DNA of 32,864 nt from Saprospiraceae bacterium (GTDB taxonomy: Bacteria; Bacteroidota; Bacteroidia; Chitinophagales; Saprospiraceae): positions 1 through 32,864 of the forward strand of contig JANQZX010000047.1 of the NCBI GenBank assembly GCA_030728245.1. Reading direction: 5' to 3'. Shown here one piece after another: positions 7,892 to 16,414 of the stretch. The position numbers and the translations under genes are program-made. Within the stretch, counting starts at the first letter, position 1. The number at the start of each line of letters is the position of its first letter. The notes under the pieces are model-generated. The model did no database searches and had not been told where the DNA came from. It was given only the letters and a program-made list of their open reading frames with translations.

Positions 7892-8953
7892 TTATAAGGT
7901 AACCGTTGGCTTATAACCTCTATTTATTAGGGGTAAGCAGATGAGCGAAATAGCACCATACAGCAGAGTCCCCCCAATTTGAATGGTGAAAAAGGAAATA
8001 TTGGCCCATGAAAAACCATCTTCAAAGCTAATACCATAAACAGCAAGGCCAATTTGAGTCATAAAATGGTAGGTTCCCATACCGCCTGGAGAAGGAACTA
8101 CAATACCCCAACCACCCAGGATAAAAACGAACAATGCAGCTGAAACCGTTAAATTTTCAGTAATATGAAATGAAAGCAGGGTGAGGTAAGTCATTAAAAA
8201 ATACATAGTCCATATAATGACAGTATGCAACAAAAACCGACTTTTACTGGGAATTTCTTTTATACTTTTTAGCCCACTGACAAATCCTTCGAATAGATGT
8301 CGGATGGTATTGAAAATAGACCAGGCACTCATTTTTTTTCTAAATTTCCAGGCTATCAGCGTCATAATAATCATTGCTGAAAGCAAGAAAACGAATAAGC
8401 CTATTTTCTCCCCAAAGCGTTCATTGGGATTAATGTATTTTACGGCGATGTCTGAAATTTTATCAAATTCGAGGATAAATCCTAACAGAGTAATAGCTAA
8501 AATCATGAAAAGATCAGCAATTCTGTCCACGACAATAGTACCGATCGCTTTTTCCACAGGGATTCTCTCATATTTGGCGATAGATCCGGCTCTGGCAACT
8601 TCTCCAAAACGGGGAAGGGCTAAATTTGCAAGATAACCTACTACGGTAGTAAAAAACGCATTGCTCAATTTTGGGTGATACCCCATGGGGTGTAACAACA
8701 TTTTCCAGCGTATGGCCCTGCTAAGATTAGAAATACCGTAACAAAAAAGGCTTGCGTAAATCCACAAATAATTGACCCCTGAAAAATCATTTTTTAGTTT
8801 ATCCCAAAGGCTACATTGGTCGGCTGGAATATTCTTTAAAGCACAATCTTCCAGATAAGCCTGCTGTTGATTGCTATACAAAAGCCAAAGTAACAGGAAT
8901 CCAAAAGCAAAAAAAAGGACCAATTGCAGACCGGTCAACAATGTCTTTTTCAT
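7892..8953 (-). CDS. flippase-like / lysylphosphatidylglycerol synthase TM-region family protein
   Basis: This encodes 353 residues with about eight membrane segments, starting with one near residues 5-25. Family landmarks are LSRAIRWKMLLHPMGY, TTVVGYLANLALPRFGEVARA, DRIADLFMILAI and the late GGWGIVVPSPGGMGTYHFM segment. These are the conserved parts of the UPF0104/AglD/MprF membrane domain. The catalytic lysyl-transferase domain of MprF is absent. Members are thought to move or modify lipid-linked substrates in the inner membrane. It is the first gene of a four-gene operon (flippase, rfaE2, Nif3, zinc ribbon) and is divergent from the GlgA-like gene. A TATATTTG box on the minus strand at 8997-9004 suits it. 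The substrate cannot be inferred. Confidence 0.88.
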   Translation of the reverse strand: MKKTLLTGLQLVLFFAFGFLLLWLLYSNQQQAYLEDCALKNIPADQCSLWDKLKNDFSGVNYLWIYASLFCYGISNLSRAIRWKMLLHPMGYHPKLSNAFFTTVVGYLANLALPRFGEVARAGSIAKYERIPVEKAIGTIVVDRIADLFMILAITLLGFILEFDKISDIAVKYINPNERFGEKIGLFVFLLSAMIIMTLIAWKFRKKMSAWSIFNTIRHLFEGFVSGLKSIKEIPSKSRFLLHTVIIWTMYFLMTYLTLLSFHITENLTVSAALFVFILGGWGIVVPSPGGMGTYHFMTQIGLAVYGISFEDGFSWANISFFTIQIGGTLLYGAISLICLPLINRGYKPTVTL

Positions 8954-8996
8954 ATAAACAGGTATCTAAATCTGGCTATTTATAGCACACAAATAG

Positions 8997-9004
8997 CAAA
9001 TATA
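8997..9004 (-). promoter_or_regulatory. Bacteroidota -7 promoter box for the flippase/rfaE2 operon
   Basis: Read on the minus strand the bases are TATATTTG, an exact TAnnTTTG match, 43 bases before the ATG at 8953. No TTG element is seen at the usual -33 distance. Confidence 0.5.
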
Positions 9005-9069
9005 ATGGAATAGCTAAAAGAGAGGGCATAGTTATGTTGTTATTTTTCCTTTTTGTCGTAAAATTTTCG

Positions 9070-9077
9070 TACTTTTG
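9070..9077 (+). promoter_or_regulatory. Bacteroidota -7 promoter box for the GlgA-like gene
   Basis: TACTTTTG matches TAnnTTTG exactly and lies 49 bases before the ATG at 9127. A TTTTG is present with 14 bases between its TTG and the box, closer than the usual -33 element. Confidence 0.5.
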
Positions 9078-9126
9078 TGAATTATTTTGGAAATCTTCCC
9101 TAATAGAATAGTACAAAAGTAAGTCA

Positions 9127-9945
9127 ATGGGTAAAATAAAAGTCTTGATTGTAACCCAAGAAATGGAACCTTATACGCTTGGTTCTGAAATTGCCAAACT
9201 TTCCAGGAAGTTGCCGCAATACCTTCAGGAAAAGGGAATGGAGGTAAGGGTTTTGATGCCTAAATTTGGATGTATTAATGAGCGAAGACATAGATTACAC
9301 GAAGTGGTCCGCTTATCTGGTATGAATATTATCGTTGATGATGATGATTTTCCGTTGATTATAAAAGTTGCCTCGCTTCCGGACATCCGAATGCAGGTCT
9401 ATTTTTTAGATAATGATGATTTCTTCAAAGGCAGAGAGATCTTTCACAATCTCAAAGAAGTGGAATATGATGATAATTCTGACAGAATGATTTTTTTCTG
9501 TAAAGGTGTCATTGAGACGGTAAGGAAATTTGGTTGGTCACCTGATATTGTACATTGCCAAGGGTGGATGACTAGTTTAGTTCCTTTTTACCTTAAAACG
9601 GCTTACAAAAATGACCCTCTTTTTAATAAAGTGAAAGTAGTTTATTCAGTTTTTAAAGATACCTTAGAGAAATCATTTGACTCTAAATTTTTTACAAAGG
9701 CAAGTATCAATAATTTGCAGGAGGCTGATCTTTCCGCTTTTCGCTTAGGGGATGAGGTGGTTTTGCATCAGGGAGCTATAGTTTATGCTGACGCTGTAAT
9801 TCAGGCGGATGAGCTACTTGACGAGGCTCTACAAAGTGCCATTAACGAAATAAAGGATAAGCCTTTGTTAAAAATGGAAGGGGAGGATTTATTTTCAGGT
9901 GTTCCTGATTTTTACAGGGCAATGCTTCCGGAGGAAGAAAATTAG
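9127..9945 (+). CDS. single-domain GlgA-like protein, ADP-glucose motif lost
   Basis: This encodes 272 residues. It aligns over its whole length with the N-terminal (GT5) domain of glycogen/starch synthase: KVLIVTQEMEPY at the start, LPQYLQEKGMEVRVLMPKF, VYFLDNDDFF, and DRMIFFCKGVIETVRKFGWSPDIVHCQGW. The C-terminal GT-B domain (about 200 residues) is missing. The ADP-glucose motif KTGGL reads LGSEI at that position, and the conserved HDWH reads QGWM. Glycogen synthase activity is therefore unlikely. Bacteroidota commonly carry this short form next to a DUF4270 lipoprotein gene, as here (57-base gap), and often near panC/panD, which are not in the window. No signal peptide is seen. Homology is firm; annotation as a working glycogen synthase would be wrong in my reading. 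Confidence 0.85.
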   Translation: MGKIKVLIVTQEMEPYTLGSEIAKLSRKLPQYLQEKGMEVRVLMPKFGCINERRHRLHEVVRLSGMNIIVDDDDFPLIIKVASLPDIRMQVYFLDNDDFFKGREIFHNLKEVEYDDNSDRMIFFCKGVIETVRKFGWSPDIVHCQGWMTSLVPFYLKTAYKNDPLFNKVKVVYSVFKDTLEKSFDSKFFTKASINNLQEADLSAFRLGDEVVLHQGAIVYADAVIQADELLDEALQSAINEIKDKPLLKMEGEDLFSGVPDFYRAMLPEEEN

Positions 9946-10001
9946 ATTGCCAAACAACCCTAAGTATCTTTTTAACCTCTTTTTTCCTATTAACGAATTG
10001 T

Positions 10002-11354
10002 ATGAAGATTAGTATTATGAAATATTTCAGGGATTTTGCCCTCTTTTCAATCGCTGCCCTTTTGTTGGGTGCTTGTAATGACTCTACTTCATTTGGCTTG
10101 GATCTTCTATCGGAAGATACCACAAAAGTTGGATTTTCAGATACTTTGCTTGTGCAGTCAACCACAGTGTCGGGTGATTTAGTCGAAGTCTATTCTCCTT
10201 TCACTGCAGCAAGTGCTTATTTATGTGGCCGGTTGAATGATCCTATTTTTGGTAAATCTGATGCTTCTATCTATATGCAGGTATTACCCCAACAAGGACT
10301 TTTTTATGATTTTAAAGATAAGGAGGTTGATTCTATTGTTTGGGTGTTGCCTTATGATACCACCGCTTTTTATGGAAATTTATCAGCGCCTATCACCTTT
10401 AATATCTATCCTTTGGCAGAGCAGATGGATAGGACCAATACCTATAATTCAAATACTAATTTTGCAACAGAAGCATTACCCATAGGTACTGTTACGGTTA
10501 CGCCAACTTTTGCGTCCACCCAGGTTTTTGATTATCGACAGGGAACCACTGATACCTTGAGGTTTCCACAGATTAGAATACCTATTAGTAAAGCTACTTT
10601 TTTAAAGCCATTTGCTCAGGCGGATAGTACAAACTATATTTCTGATGCTGATTTCTTTAAACTTTTTAAGGGAGCTGTTTTGAGGCCTGCTGATAATGCA
10701 CAGGCTATAGTGGGAATTAATCTTCAAAGTAATTATGCGGGTTTATATTTTTATTATAATGTATCTAAAGTACCAGGGCAATTTCAGTATGTGACCAATG
10801 GCTATTCTGCTAAATTATCTTCGTTTAGTCACGATTTATCGTCATCAAAGCTTAAAGCTACGCTTGATAAACCTTTTTCGGCTGACGGTTCTACTATATA
10901 TACCCAGTCTATGGCTGGTGTTTTAGGTGCTATAAGAATCCCAGAAATTACGAAATTAAAAGGAAAAATAATCAATTTCGCAGAGTTGGAGCTTAACATT
11001 GAAGCTCTTAAAGAAGATAATACTACATATTTTCCCCCAGCTTCGCAAATTATTTTATTCTACAAAAATACGGCAGGGAACTATGTTGTTACTTCTGATG
11101 TATTGGTTGCTGGCGAGGAAGTTTTCAAGTTAGTTGGCGGAAATCCTGTATTCGCTGCAGACGGAAGTCCTGGTAAATACAGAGTTAATTTAAGCACGCA
11201 TTTGAATAGGATGGTAGATGGAAAAGTACCTCCTGAAATTTATATTCGTGTTTTCCCCAGAAGTGAACGTGCCGCAAGATCTGTATTATATGGTGCGGGA
11301 CACCCTCAGTATGGAGCTAAGTTAAAGGTAACCTTTACTGAGTTACCTAAATAG
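10002..11354 (+). CDS. DUF4270 lipoprotein
   Basis: This encodes 450 residues. The lipoprotein signal ends at LLLGAC, so the mature protein should be lipid-anchored; a second start at 10017 (MKYFRDF) gives a tighter signal peptide. The family opening NDSTSFGLDLLSEDTTKVGFSDTLLVQSTTV and the later DSIVWVLPY, LRFPQIRIPI, KGAVLRPADNAQAIVGINL and AKLKVTFTEL segments match DUF4270, a Bacteroidota-specific family of this length. The composition is beta-rich, with no enzymatic motif. It follows the GlgA-like gene at 57 bases in the same direction and no terminator is seen between them, so co-transcription is likely. Its function is unknown; the conserved pairing hints at an envelope role. Confidence 0.88.
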   Translation: MKISIMKYFRDFALFSIAALLLGACNDSTSFGLDLLSEDTTKVGFSDTLLVQSTTVSGDLVEVYSPFTAASAYLCGRLNDPIFGKSDASIYMQVLPQQGLFYDFKDKEVDSIVWVLPYDTTAFYGNLSAPITFNIYPLAEQMDRTNTYNSNTNFATEALPIGTVTVTPTFASTQVFDYRQGTTDTLRFPQIRIPISKATFLKPFAQADSTNYISDADFFKLFKGAVLRPADNAQAIVGINLQSNYAGLYFYYNVSKVPGQFQYVTNGYSAKLSSFSHDLSSSKLKATLDKPFSADGSTIYTQSMAGVLGAIRIPEITKLKGKIINFAELELNIEALKEDNTTYFPPASQIILFYKNTAGNYVVTSDVLVAGEEVFKLVGGNPVFAADGSPGKYRVNLSTHLNRMVDGKVPPEIYIRVFPRSERAARSVLYGAGHPQYGAKLKVTFTELPK

Positions 11355-11762
11355 GTGGTTTATATTGTTATCTAAAGTTTCTGGACAAATTGAACCTGGT
11401 AAGCTCTTGGGCTTAAGAATTCTTTTTAAAGGTTTTAATTAAAATATTTGAAAATGATGTTCTTACATCAATGTCAGTGATATTTTTTAAAACTTTTTCA
11501 GCTGTATTTCCGACCAATTGGTATTTATTTTCACGGTGTAGTAAGTTCTAACCCCATATTATTATTCATCAAAAATAAATCTTAAAAATGCTTAAAGACG
11601 TATTTAAAAAATTTAAATAGACAGATAATAGTTATTAGTGTAAAATCGAATACTTCGTACATCCGAGACTGACATTTCACATTAAAAATGTGAATTATTT
11701 ATTTAGACAAAATTATATTGAGCGTTTATTCTGACAGAAATGAGATAGCTTTTTGCCCCGTA
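11355..11762. other. 408-base AT-rich gap between convergent genes
   Basis: This separates the DUF4270 gene and truA, which converge. I see no convincing gene, tRNA or repeat. The only structure is an 8-bp perfect hairpin with a 3-base loop at 11676-11694, without a strong T-tract on either strand; it may be a weak terminator. A 26-codon frame from 11471 has no supporting features. Confidence 0.5.
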
Positions 11763-12527
11763 TCATATTTCCCAAGGATACCTAACTTCGGTAAGGGTTA
11801 ATCCTTCGGCGGGCACTGATAACCCTTGTTTTATGAAACTTTGATTGTCGAGGGCGTATTCAAGTTCCCCGAGGCTCAATTTTCCTATACCAACTTGTAT
11901 TAGTGCCCCTACAATTAATCGTACCATACCTCTTAGGAAGCGATTGGCAGAAATTTTATAGGTAGCTGATTGTTTTTCTTCATCGAAAACCCAGGTGCTT
12001 TCATAAATTTGGCAAATCATGCTTTGAGCGCTATGGCCTGTTTTACAAAATGGGGTAAAATCGTGGTATTTAGCTATTAATTGTGCTGCTTTTTGCATCA
12101 GTAAAAAGTCAGGTTTCAGGACAAAACCATATTTCCAGGTATTGTGAAGAACGAAAGGATTTTTTTGAAAGGTAATATGGTATTCATACGTTCTACGGCA
12201 AGCCTGGAAACGCGCATGCCTGGATAAGTCATCTTGAAGAATAAATTGTTTAATGGCTATATCCTTAGGGAGTAATCTATTGATAGTTTGTAAAAAATGA
12301 GTGGGAAGTTCTTTATCTATATCAAAATGACAGAAGTATTGACTGGCATGAACCCCAGTATCCGTTCTACCACAGCCAAAAACGGTTATAGTGTTACGCA
12401 AAACGGTTGAAAATGCATTTTCAACCGTTTCTTGAACACTTATTTTATTTGGTTGACGCTGCCAACCGTGGTAGTGAGTACCTAAGTACGAAAGTTCTAC
12501 AAAATATCTTTTAACATCAGATGCCAT
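11763..12527 (-). CDS. truA: tRNA pseudouridine(38-40) synthase TruA
   Basis: This encodes 254 residues, the normal length for the family. VELSYLGTHYHGWQRQP opens the protein. FGCGRTDTGVHASQYFCHFD carries the catalytic aspartate (D56). KTGHSA and SANRFLRGMVRLIVG are the later conserved blocks. TruA converts uridines 38-40 in the anticodon arm of many tRNAs to pseudouridine, in the cytoplasm. The start lies 10 bases after the clpX stop, so it is the last gene of the tig-clpP-clpX-truA block. All key motifs are intact. Confidence 0.95.
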   Translation of the reverse strand: MASDVKRYFVELSYLGTHYHGWQRQPNKISVQETVENAFSTVLRNTITVFGCGRTDTGVHASQYFCHFDIDKELPTHFLQTINRLLPKDIAIKQFILQDDLSRHARFQACRRTYEYHITFQKNPFVLHNTWKYGFVLKPDFLLMQKAAQLIAKYHDFTPFCKTGHSAQSMICQIYESTWVFDEEKQSATYKISANRFLRGMVRLIVGALIQVGIGKLSLGELEYALDNQSFIKQGLSVPAEGLTLTEVRYPWEI

Positions 12528-12537
12528 AATTTGAACA

Positions 12538-13818
12538 CTAGGCCGCGTGTTGGGAAGCTATTTTAGATCTGTTAAGTTTTTCCATGGCGTAGGAAAGATC
12601 CAGGTCAAAAGTTGTCTTGTCTTTTTGTGAGGGTAATTCGAACATAGCATCTGTTAGAATAGCTTCACAAATAGAACGAAGACCACGTGCACCTAGCTTG
12701 AATTCCATAGCTTTTGTGGCAATAAAAGAAATGACCTCGGCAGAAAAATTTAATTCCACTCCTTCATAACTAAATAATTTTTGGTACTGCTTTACCAAAG
12801 AATTTTTAGGTTCTGTCATTATCCTAACCAAGGCATCGTGATCTAATGGATCCAGATAGGTAAGAACAGGTAATCTGCCGATAAGCTCTGGAATAAGACC
12901 AAATGATTTTATGTCCTGCTGAGAAACGTATTGTAATAAATTTTCCTTGTCAAAAGATTTATCACCTTCCTTTTTGAAGCCTATTACCTGCGTGTTTACT
13001 CGTCGGGCAATAAGTTTTTCAATACCATCGAAAGCACCACCACAAATAAAAAGTATATTTTCAGAATTAACCTTCACCATTTTTTGCTCAGGATGCTTTC
13101 TGCCACCTTGAGGGGGAACATTTATATCGGTTCCTTCAAGCATTTTTAGTAAAGCCTGTTGAACGCCTTCACCAGAGACATCACGGGTAATAGAAGGATT
13201 ATCACTTTTTCTGGCAATCTTATCTATTTCGTCTATATATACAATGCCTCTTTCTGCTGCGCTCACATTATAATCACAAACTTGAAGTAACCGGCTTAAA
13301 ATACTCTCCACGTCTTCACCAACATACCCTGCTTCAGTAAAAACAGTAGCATCAACAATAGCGAAAGGAACATTTAGCATACGTGCTATAGTTTTAGCAA
13401 GTAAAGTTTTTCCTGTCCCTGTGCGACCAATAAGTAGAATGTTTGATTTTTCAATTTCAACATCATCTTGTTTCGGTTGTTGCAATCTTTTATAGTGATT
13501 GTAAACAGCAACGGAAAGATACTTTTTTGCTTCATCCTGACCGATAATATACTGGTCCAACTTCGCTTTCATCTCCATAGGAGAAAGAATATGATTATCA
13601 GAAGAATCTTGCTTATCTGAAGAGAGATTAGAATTTCCCGCTCCCTTCGTACGCACGCCATTTTTCATGCCACCATAGAGTTCTTCCTGAACTATATCAT
13701 GCGCTTGCTCAACACATACTTCACACACATGGGCATTGATACCCGCTATGAGCATAAGAGTCTCCGACTTATCTTTTCCACAAAATGAACAGTGGATCGA
13801 TGTTTTATTTTTTGCCAT
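12538..13818 (-). CDS. clpX: ATP-dependent Clp protease ATP-binding subunit ClpX
   Basis: This encodes 426 residues. The N-terminal zinc-binding domain has CSFC (C10, C13) and CEVC (C32, C35). The AAA+ core shows Walker A GRTGTGKT (131-138), the GYVG pore loop (164-167), Walker B VYIDEID (about 193-199), the RKH loop GGRKHPEQ, the IGF loop that docks ClpP (279-281), and sensor 2 GARGLRS. It unfolds tagged substrates and feeds them to ClpP in the cytoplasm. It follows clpP with a 16-base gap and precedes truA. All elements needed for a working ClpXP are present. Confidence 0.97.
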   Translation of the reverse strand: MAKNKTSIHCSFCGKDKSETLMLIAGINAHVCEVCVEQAHDIVQEELYGGMKNGVRTKGAGNSNLSSDKQDSSDNHILSPMEMKAKLDQYIIGQDEAKKYLSVAVYNHYKRLQQPKQDDVEIEKSNILLIGRTGTGKTLLAKTIARMLNVPFAIVDATVFTEAGYVGEDVESILSRLLQVCDYNVSAAERGIVYIDEIDKIARKSDNPSITRDVSGEGVQQALLKMLEGTDINVPPQGGRKHPEQKMVKVNSENILFICGGAFDGIEKLIARRVNTQVIGFKKEGDKSFDKENLLQYVSQQDIKSFGLIPELIGRLPVLTYLDPLDHDALVRIMTEPKNSLVKQYQKLFSYEGVELNFSAEVISFIATKAMEFKLGARGLRSICEAILTDAMFELPSQKDKTTFDLDLSYAMEKLNRSKIASQHAA

Positions 13819-13834
13819 TTATTTCAATGAAGAA

Positions 13835-14548
13835 TTAAGCTTCTTTCTTTTTTTCTTTGTTGCTTTTATCCAGGACCTCGTCTAATAATCCGTAAGCTAC
13901 CGCTTCTTTGGAGGTCATCCAATTATCTCTGTCACAGTCCTTTTCAATAGTTTCATAGGACTGACCTGTATGATTGCTAAGGATATCGTATAATGATTTT
14001 TGTTGCTCTTTAACTAAAGTGTAGTAAATCTCCATATCAGATACCTGGCCTTGCATGCCACCTAATGGTTGGTGAATCATAACACGGCTGTGTGGAAGAC
14101 CTGATCTTTTTCCTTTGGTACCTGCAGCCAGAAGCACGGCACCCATTGACGCTGCCATACCTGTGCAGATAGTTGCTACGTCAGGGCTAATATACTGCAT
14201 GGTATCATAAATTCCCAAACCAGCTATAACAGAACCTCCGGGACTATTTAGAAACATCTGAACGTCTCTTTTAGAGTCGGTAGATTCTAAAAACAATAAT
14301 TGAGCTTGAATTACATTAGCAACATACTCATCAATAGCCAAACCAAGGAAAATAATCCTATCCATCATCAGCCTTGAGAATACGTCTAAACCAACGATAT
14401 TCATCGATCTTTCCTCGATAACATTGGGGGTAAACGCTCTGATATCAGGAATAAAAGATCCTGATTTTTGTGCATATTTATCCAAGTGCATGCCGCTCAT
14501 TCCTAAATGTTGAACAGCGTATTTACGGAACTCATCTTTTTGAATCAT
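13835..14548 (-). CDS. clpP: ATP-dependent Clp protease proteolytic subunit ClpP
   Basis: This encodes 237 residues. The catalytic triad is visible: S134 in GMAASMGAVLL, H159 in SRVMIHQPLGG and D208 in DRDNWMT. The FLNSPGGSV segment shapes the active site. It is about 30-40 residues longer than E. coli ClpP at the N-terminus, where residues 1-45 probably hold a propeptide or Bacteroidota-type extension; the E. coli form is also processed. ClpP forms the proteolytic barrel with ClpX. It sits between tig (76-base gap) and clpX (16 bases), the standard bacterial order. Confidence 0.97.
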   Translation of the reverse strand: MIQKDEFRKYAVQHLGMSGMHLDKYAQKSGSFIPDIRAFTPNVIEERSMNIVGLDVFSRLMMDRIIFLGLAIDEYVANVIQAQLLFLESTDSKRDVQMFLNSPGGSVIAGLGIYDTMQYISPDVATICTGMAASMGAVLLAAGTKGKRSGLPHSRVMIHQPLGGMQGQVSDMEIYYTLVKEQQKSLYDILSNHTGQSYETIEKDCDRDNWMTSKEAVAYGLLDEVLDKSNKEKKKEA

Positions 14549-14624
14549 GGTTTAAGTTTATTTTCTAGAGAAACAACCAAAATAAAATAGGGTTTTAATT
14601 ACTCAGGAATAAATTAATTAAAAA

Positions 14625-16043
14625 TTATTCTGCCACTAATTCCTCTTCACTATTTTCTCCTTCAAGACTGTCTTGCTTATTAAATATTTTTGTCTTTTCT
14701 TCAAAAGCCTCTTTTGTCAGAACTATTTCATTAAGACTAACGGCCTCTTGAATTTTGAACATCATCATAGAGTTTTCCAATTCATCATAAGCTTGATTAA
14801 CCTGTTTTTCGTCGTCCATCATTTTCTCAACCATATTTTGAATAAATGATTCCATTCCGGCTACTTGCTGTCCAAAATAACCTCTAATTTTATTAGATAG
14901 GTGGCTTTGAACCATTTCCTTAGTCACCTGAACGTTCAGTGCGCCCAATAACAATGATTTTAAGTAGCTCCATTTGATAGACGAAATAACATTTGGAAAT
15001 TCAATATCCAGTTTTTCAGCCGTTAAATTCTTGTCAGATTCAAGTAGATACCTTTTGATAAAGGCTTCCGGCAACTGGATTTCATGTGAGGTCATGAGTT
15101 TTTCCTGAATATCTCTAAATAGAAGGCCGTTAGAATAGCTTAAGGTCTCATTACCCAGATGTTTTCTTATAACCTCTTTACCTTCATTACTATTCGTTAC
15201 ATTGTTTGTACCAAATGCTTTTTGGAAAAATGCTTCATCTTCTGTAGCCGGCAGGATTCTTTTAGCTTCGAGTATTTTCAAGCTAAACTTATCTGAGAAA
15301 GTACTGTCGTCGCTATCGTCTAATTTAAGAATATGCTTTCTAAATAACTTTTCTTCCAGTCTGGCATCAAGATCAGTAACTTTATCTACGGTAAAAGAAT
15401 CTCCGACAGAAAGTTTTTTGAGTTGTTCTTTTATATCTTCGCTTACATCATCAAAGCTGATAACGTTATTTACTTTAAGAGAATCGGCTTTTTCCTCGCC
15501 GTCAATGAGTTCGGTAAAATCACAGGTTAACAAATCGCCCTGGGTAAATCCACTGTCAACAGGAGAGGGTTCCCCTAAATCTTTTAACAAATTCTGATAA
15601 GCTTCCTCCACTTTATCATCTGCCACCTCCTGAACAAAGTAATCATAGGTAGTTTCTTTGTCAAGACCCAATAATTTGACTTCAGGATAAAGGCCGACAT
15701 CAAAAAGGAAATCCATGGGTTCTAAATGAAAAACATCAAAGTCATAAATAACTTGTTTTTCATTAATAAGTGGCTCACCAAACAAGAGAAGTTTTTCATC
15801 CCTTATATAGTTTGACAGACCCTCTTTTACTTCATTATTAACAATATCGAGAAGTACAGACTGACCATACAATTTTTTTACGTAGCTCTCAGGGGTTTTT
15901 CCTTTCCTAAAGCCTTTGATTTGAGCTTTTTGGGCATACTTTTTTAGCTCGGCGTTTAACTTAGGCAGATAATCATCTGTTGCAAGCTTAACAGTAAGAA
16001 CGGCACTCAATTCATCCACATTTTCTCTGACGACAGTTGGCAT
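14625..16043 (-). CDS. tig: trigger factor
   Basis: This encodes 472 residues. The ribosome-binding signature GFRKGKTP (G44-P51) is intact, in an N-terminal domain that starts with a beta strand typical of the family. The middle (about 150-260) matches the position of the FKBP-type PPIase domain, but few FKBP landmarks can be read, so the isomerase activity may be weak or lost. The C-terminal part is long, helical and acidic, with a charged tail (EGENSEEELVAE). Trigger factor binds nascent chains at the ribosome exit tunnel. It leads the tig-clpP-clpX-truA block, with tRNA-Leu and a hairpin directly upstream. No separate promoter box was found between that hairpin and the ATG, so read-through from the tRNA promoter is possible. 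Confidence 0.92.
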   Translation of the reverse strand: MPTVVRENVDELSAVLTVKLATDDYLPKLNAELKKYAQKAQIKGFRKGKTPESYVKKLYGQSVLLDIVNNEVKEGLSNYIRDEKLLLFGEPLINEKQVIYDFDVFHLEPMDFLFDVGLYPEVKLLGLDKETTYDYFVQEVADDKVEEAYQNLLKDLGEPSPVDSGFTQGDLLTCDFTELIDGEEKADSLKVNNVISFDDVSEDIKEQLKKLSVGDSFTVDKVTDLDARLEEKLFRKHILKLDDSDDSTFSDKFSLKILEAKRILPATEDEAFFQKAFGTNNVTNSNEGKEVIRKHLGNETLSYSNGLLFRDIQEKLMTSHEIQLPEAFIKRYLLESDKNLTAEKLDIEFPNVISSIKWSYLKSLLLGALNVQVTKEMVQSHLSNKIRGYFGQQVAGMESFIQNMVEKMMDDEKQVNQAYDELENSMMMFKIQEAVSLNEIVLTKEAFEEKTKIFNKQDSLEGENSEEELVAE

Positions 16044-16089
16044 AAGGCTGAATTATTTAAATTAATGAAATGGGTAAGACTAAAAAAAT

Positions 16090-16120
16090 TTTGCAGTTAC
16101 CCAAGAAGGATAACTGCAAA
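16090..16120 (-). terminator. terminator after tRNA-Leu
   Basis: A 10-bp perfect stem (16090-16099 with 16111-16120) surrounds an 11-base loop. On the minus strand it is followed by a run of T (16082-16090). It lies 12 bases after the tRNA and before tig, so it could set how much transcription continues into tig. Confidence 0.75.
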
Positions 16121-16131
16121 TATAACATTTG

Positions 16132-16213
16132 TACGGGTGAAGGGACTCGAACCCCCACGCCTCGCGGCACCAGATCCTAAGTCTGGCACGTCTACCAATT
16201 TCGCCACACCCGC
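16132..16213 (-). tRNA. tRNA-Leu (anticodon UAG)
   Basis: The minus strand folds as a class II tRNA. The acceptor stem GCGGGTG pairs with CACCCGT, with one G-U at the first pair. The anticodon stem CCAGA/TCTGG encloses the loop CTTAGGA, so the anticodon is TAG, reading CUN leucine codons. A long variable arm follows, as expected for leucine. The T loop is GTTCGAGTC and the discriminator is A. CCA is not encoded. Confidence 0.95.
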
Positions 16214-16262
16214 GTACAATCAATAAAAATGGCTGTTATACAGCTTTTAAATAATTTGACCG

Positions 16263-16270
16263 CAAATATA
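16263..16270 (-). promoter_or_regulatory. Bacteroidota -7 promoter box for tRNA-Leu (and possibly tig)
   Basis: On the minus strand the bases are TATATTTG, an exact TAnnTTTG match, about 50 bases before the tRNA 5' end. A TTGAC lies upstream, with 14 bases between its TTG and the box, which is shorter than the usual spacing. Confidence 0.55.
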
Positions 16271-16396
16271 AGTTATTTTATAGTCAATAAAAAATATAAT
16301 TTGAATCTTAGTCATAATTTTTTTTTAGAAGAATAAAATGATGGTTAAATGGGACAAAGTGAGTATTTTAGACGTTACCTAATTGTTAATTAAAAT

Positions 16397-16404
16397 TATT
16401 TTTG
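16397..16404 (+). promoter_or_regulatory. possible -7 promoter box for rel
   Basis: TATTTTTG matches TAnnTTTG but ends only 10 bases before the ATG at 16415. If it is used, the leader would be very short, or translation would begin at a later Met. Confidence 0.35.
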
Positions 16405-16414
16405 TTAAAAGAGT

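Noticed and set aside
11471-11551. Small 26-codon frame starting ATG in the gap after the DUF4270 gene
   Set aside because: Short, low-complexity composition, no promoter box or neighbour support.
11570-11577. Minus-strand TATTTTTG promoter-like box
   Set aside because: No minus-strand gene follows it; it points into the 3' end of the DUF4270 gene.
16232-16244. 5-bp inverted repeat in the leader of tRNA-Leu
   Set aside because: Too short and AT-rich to separate from chance; no T-tract function makes sense before the tRNA.
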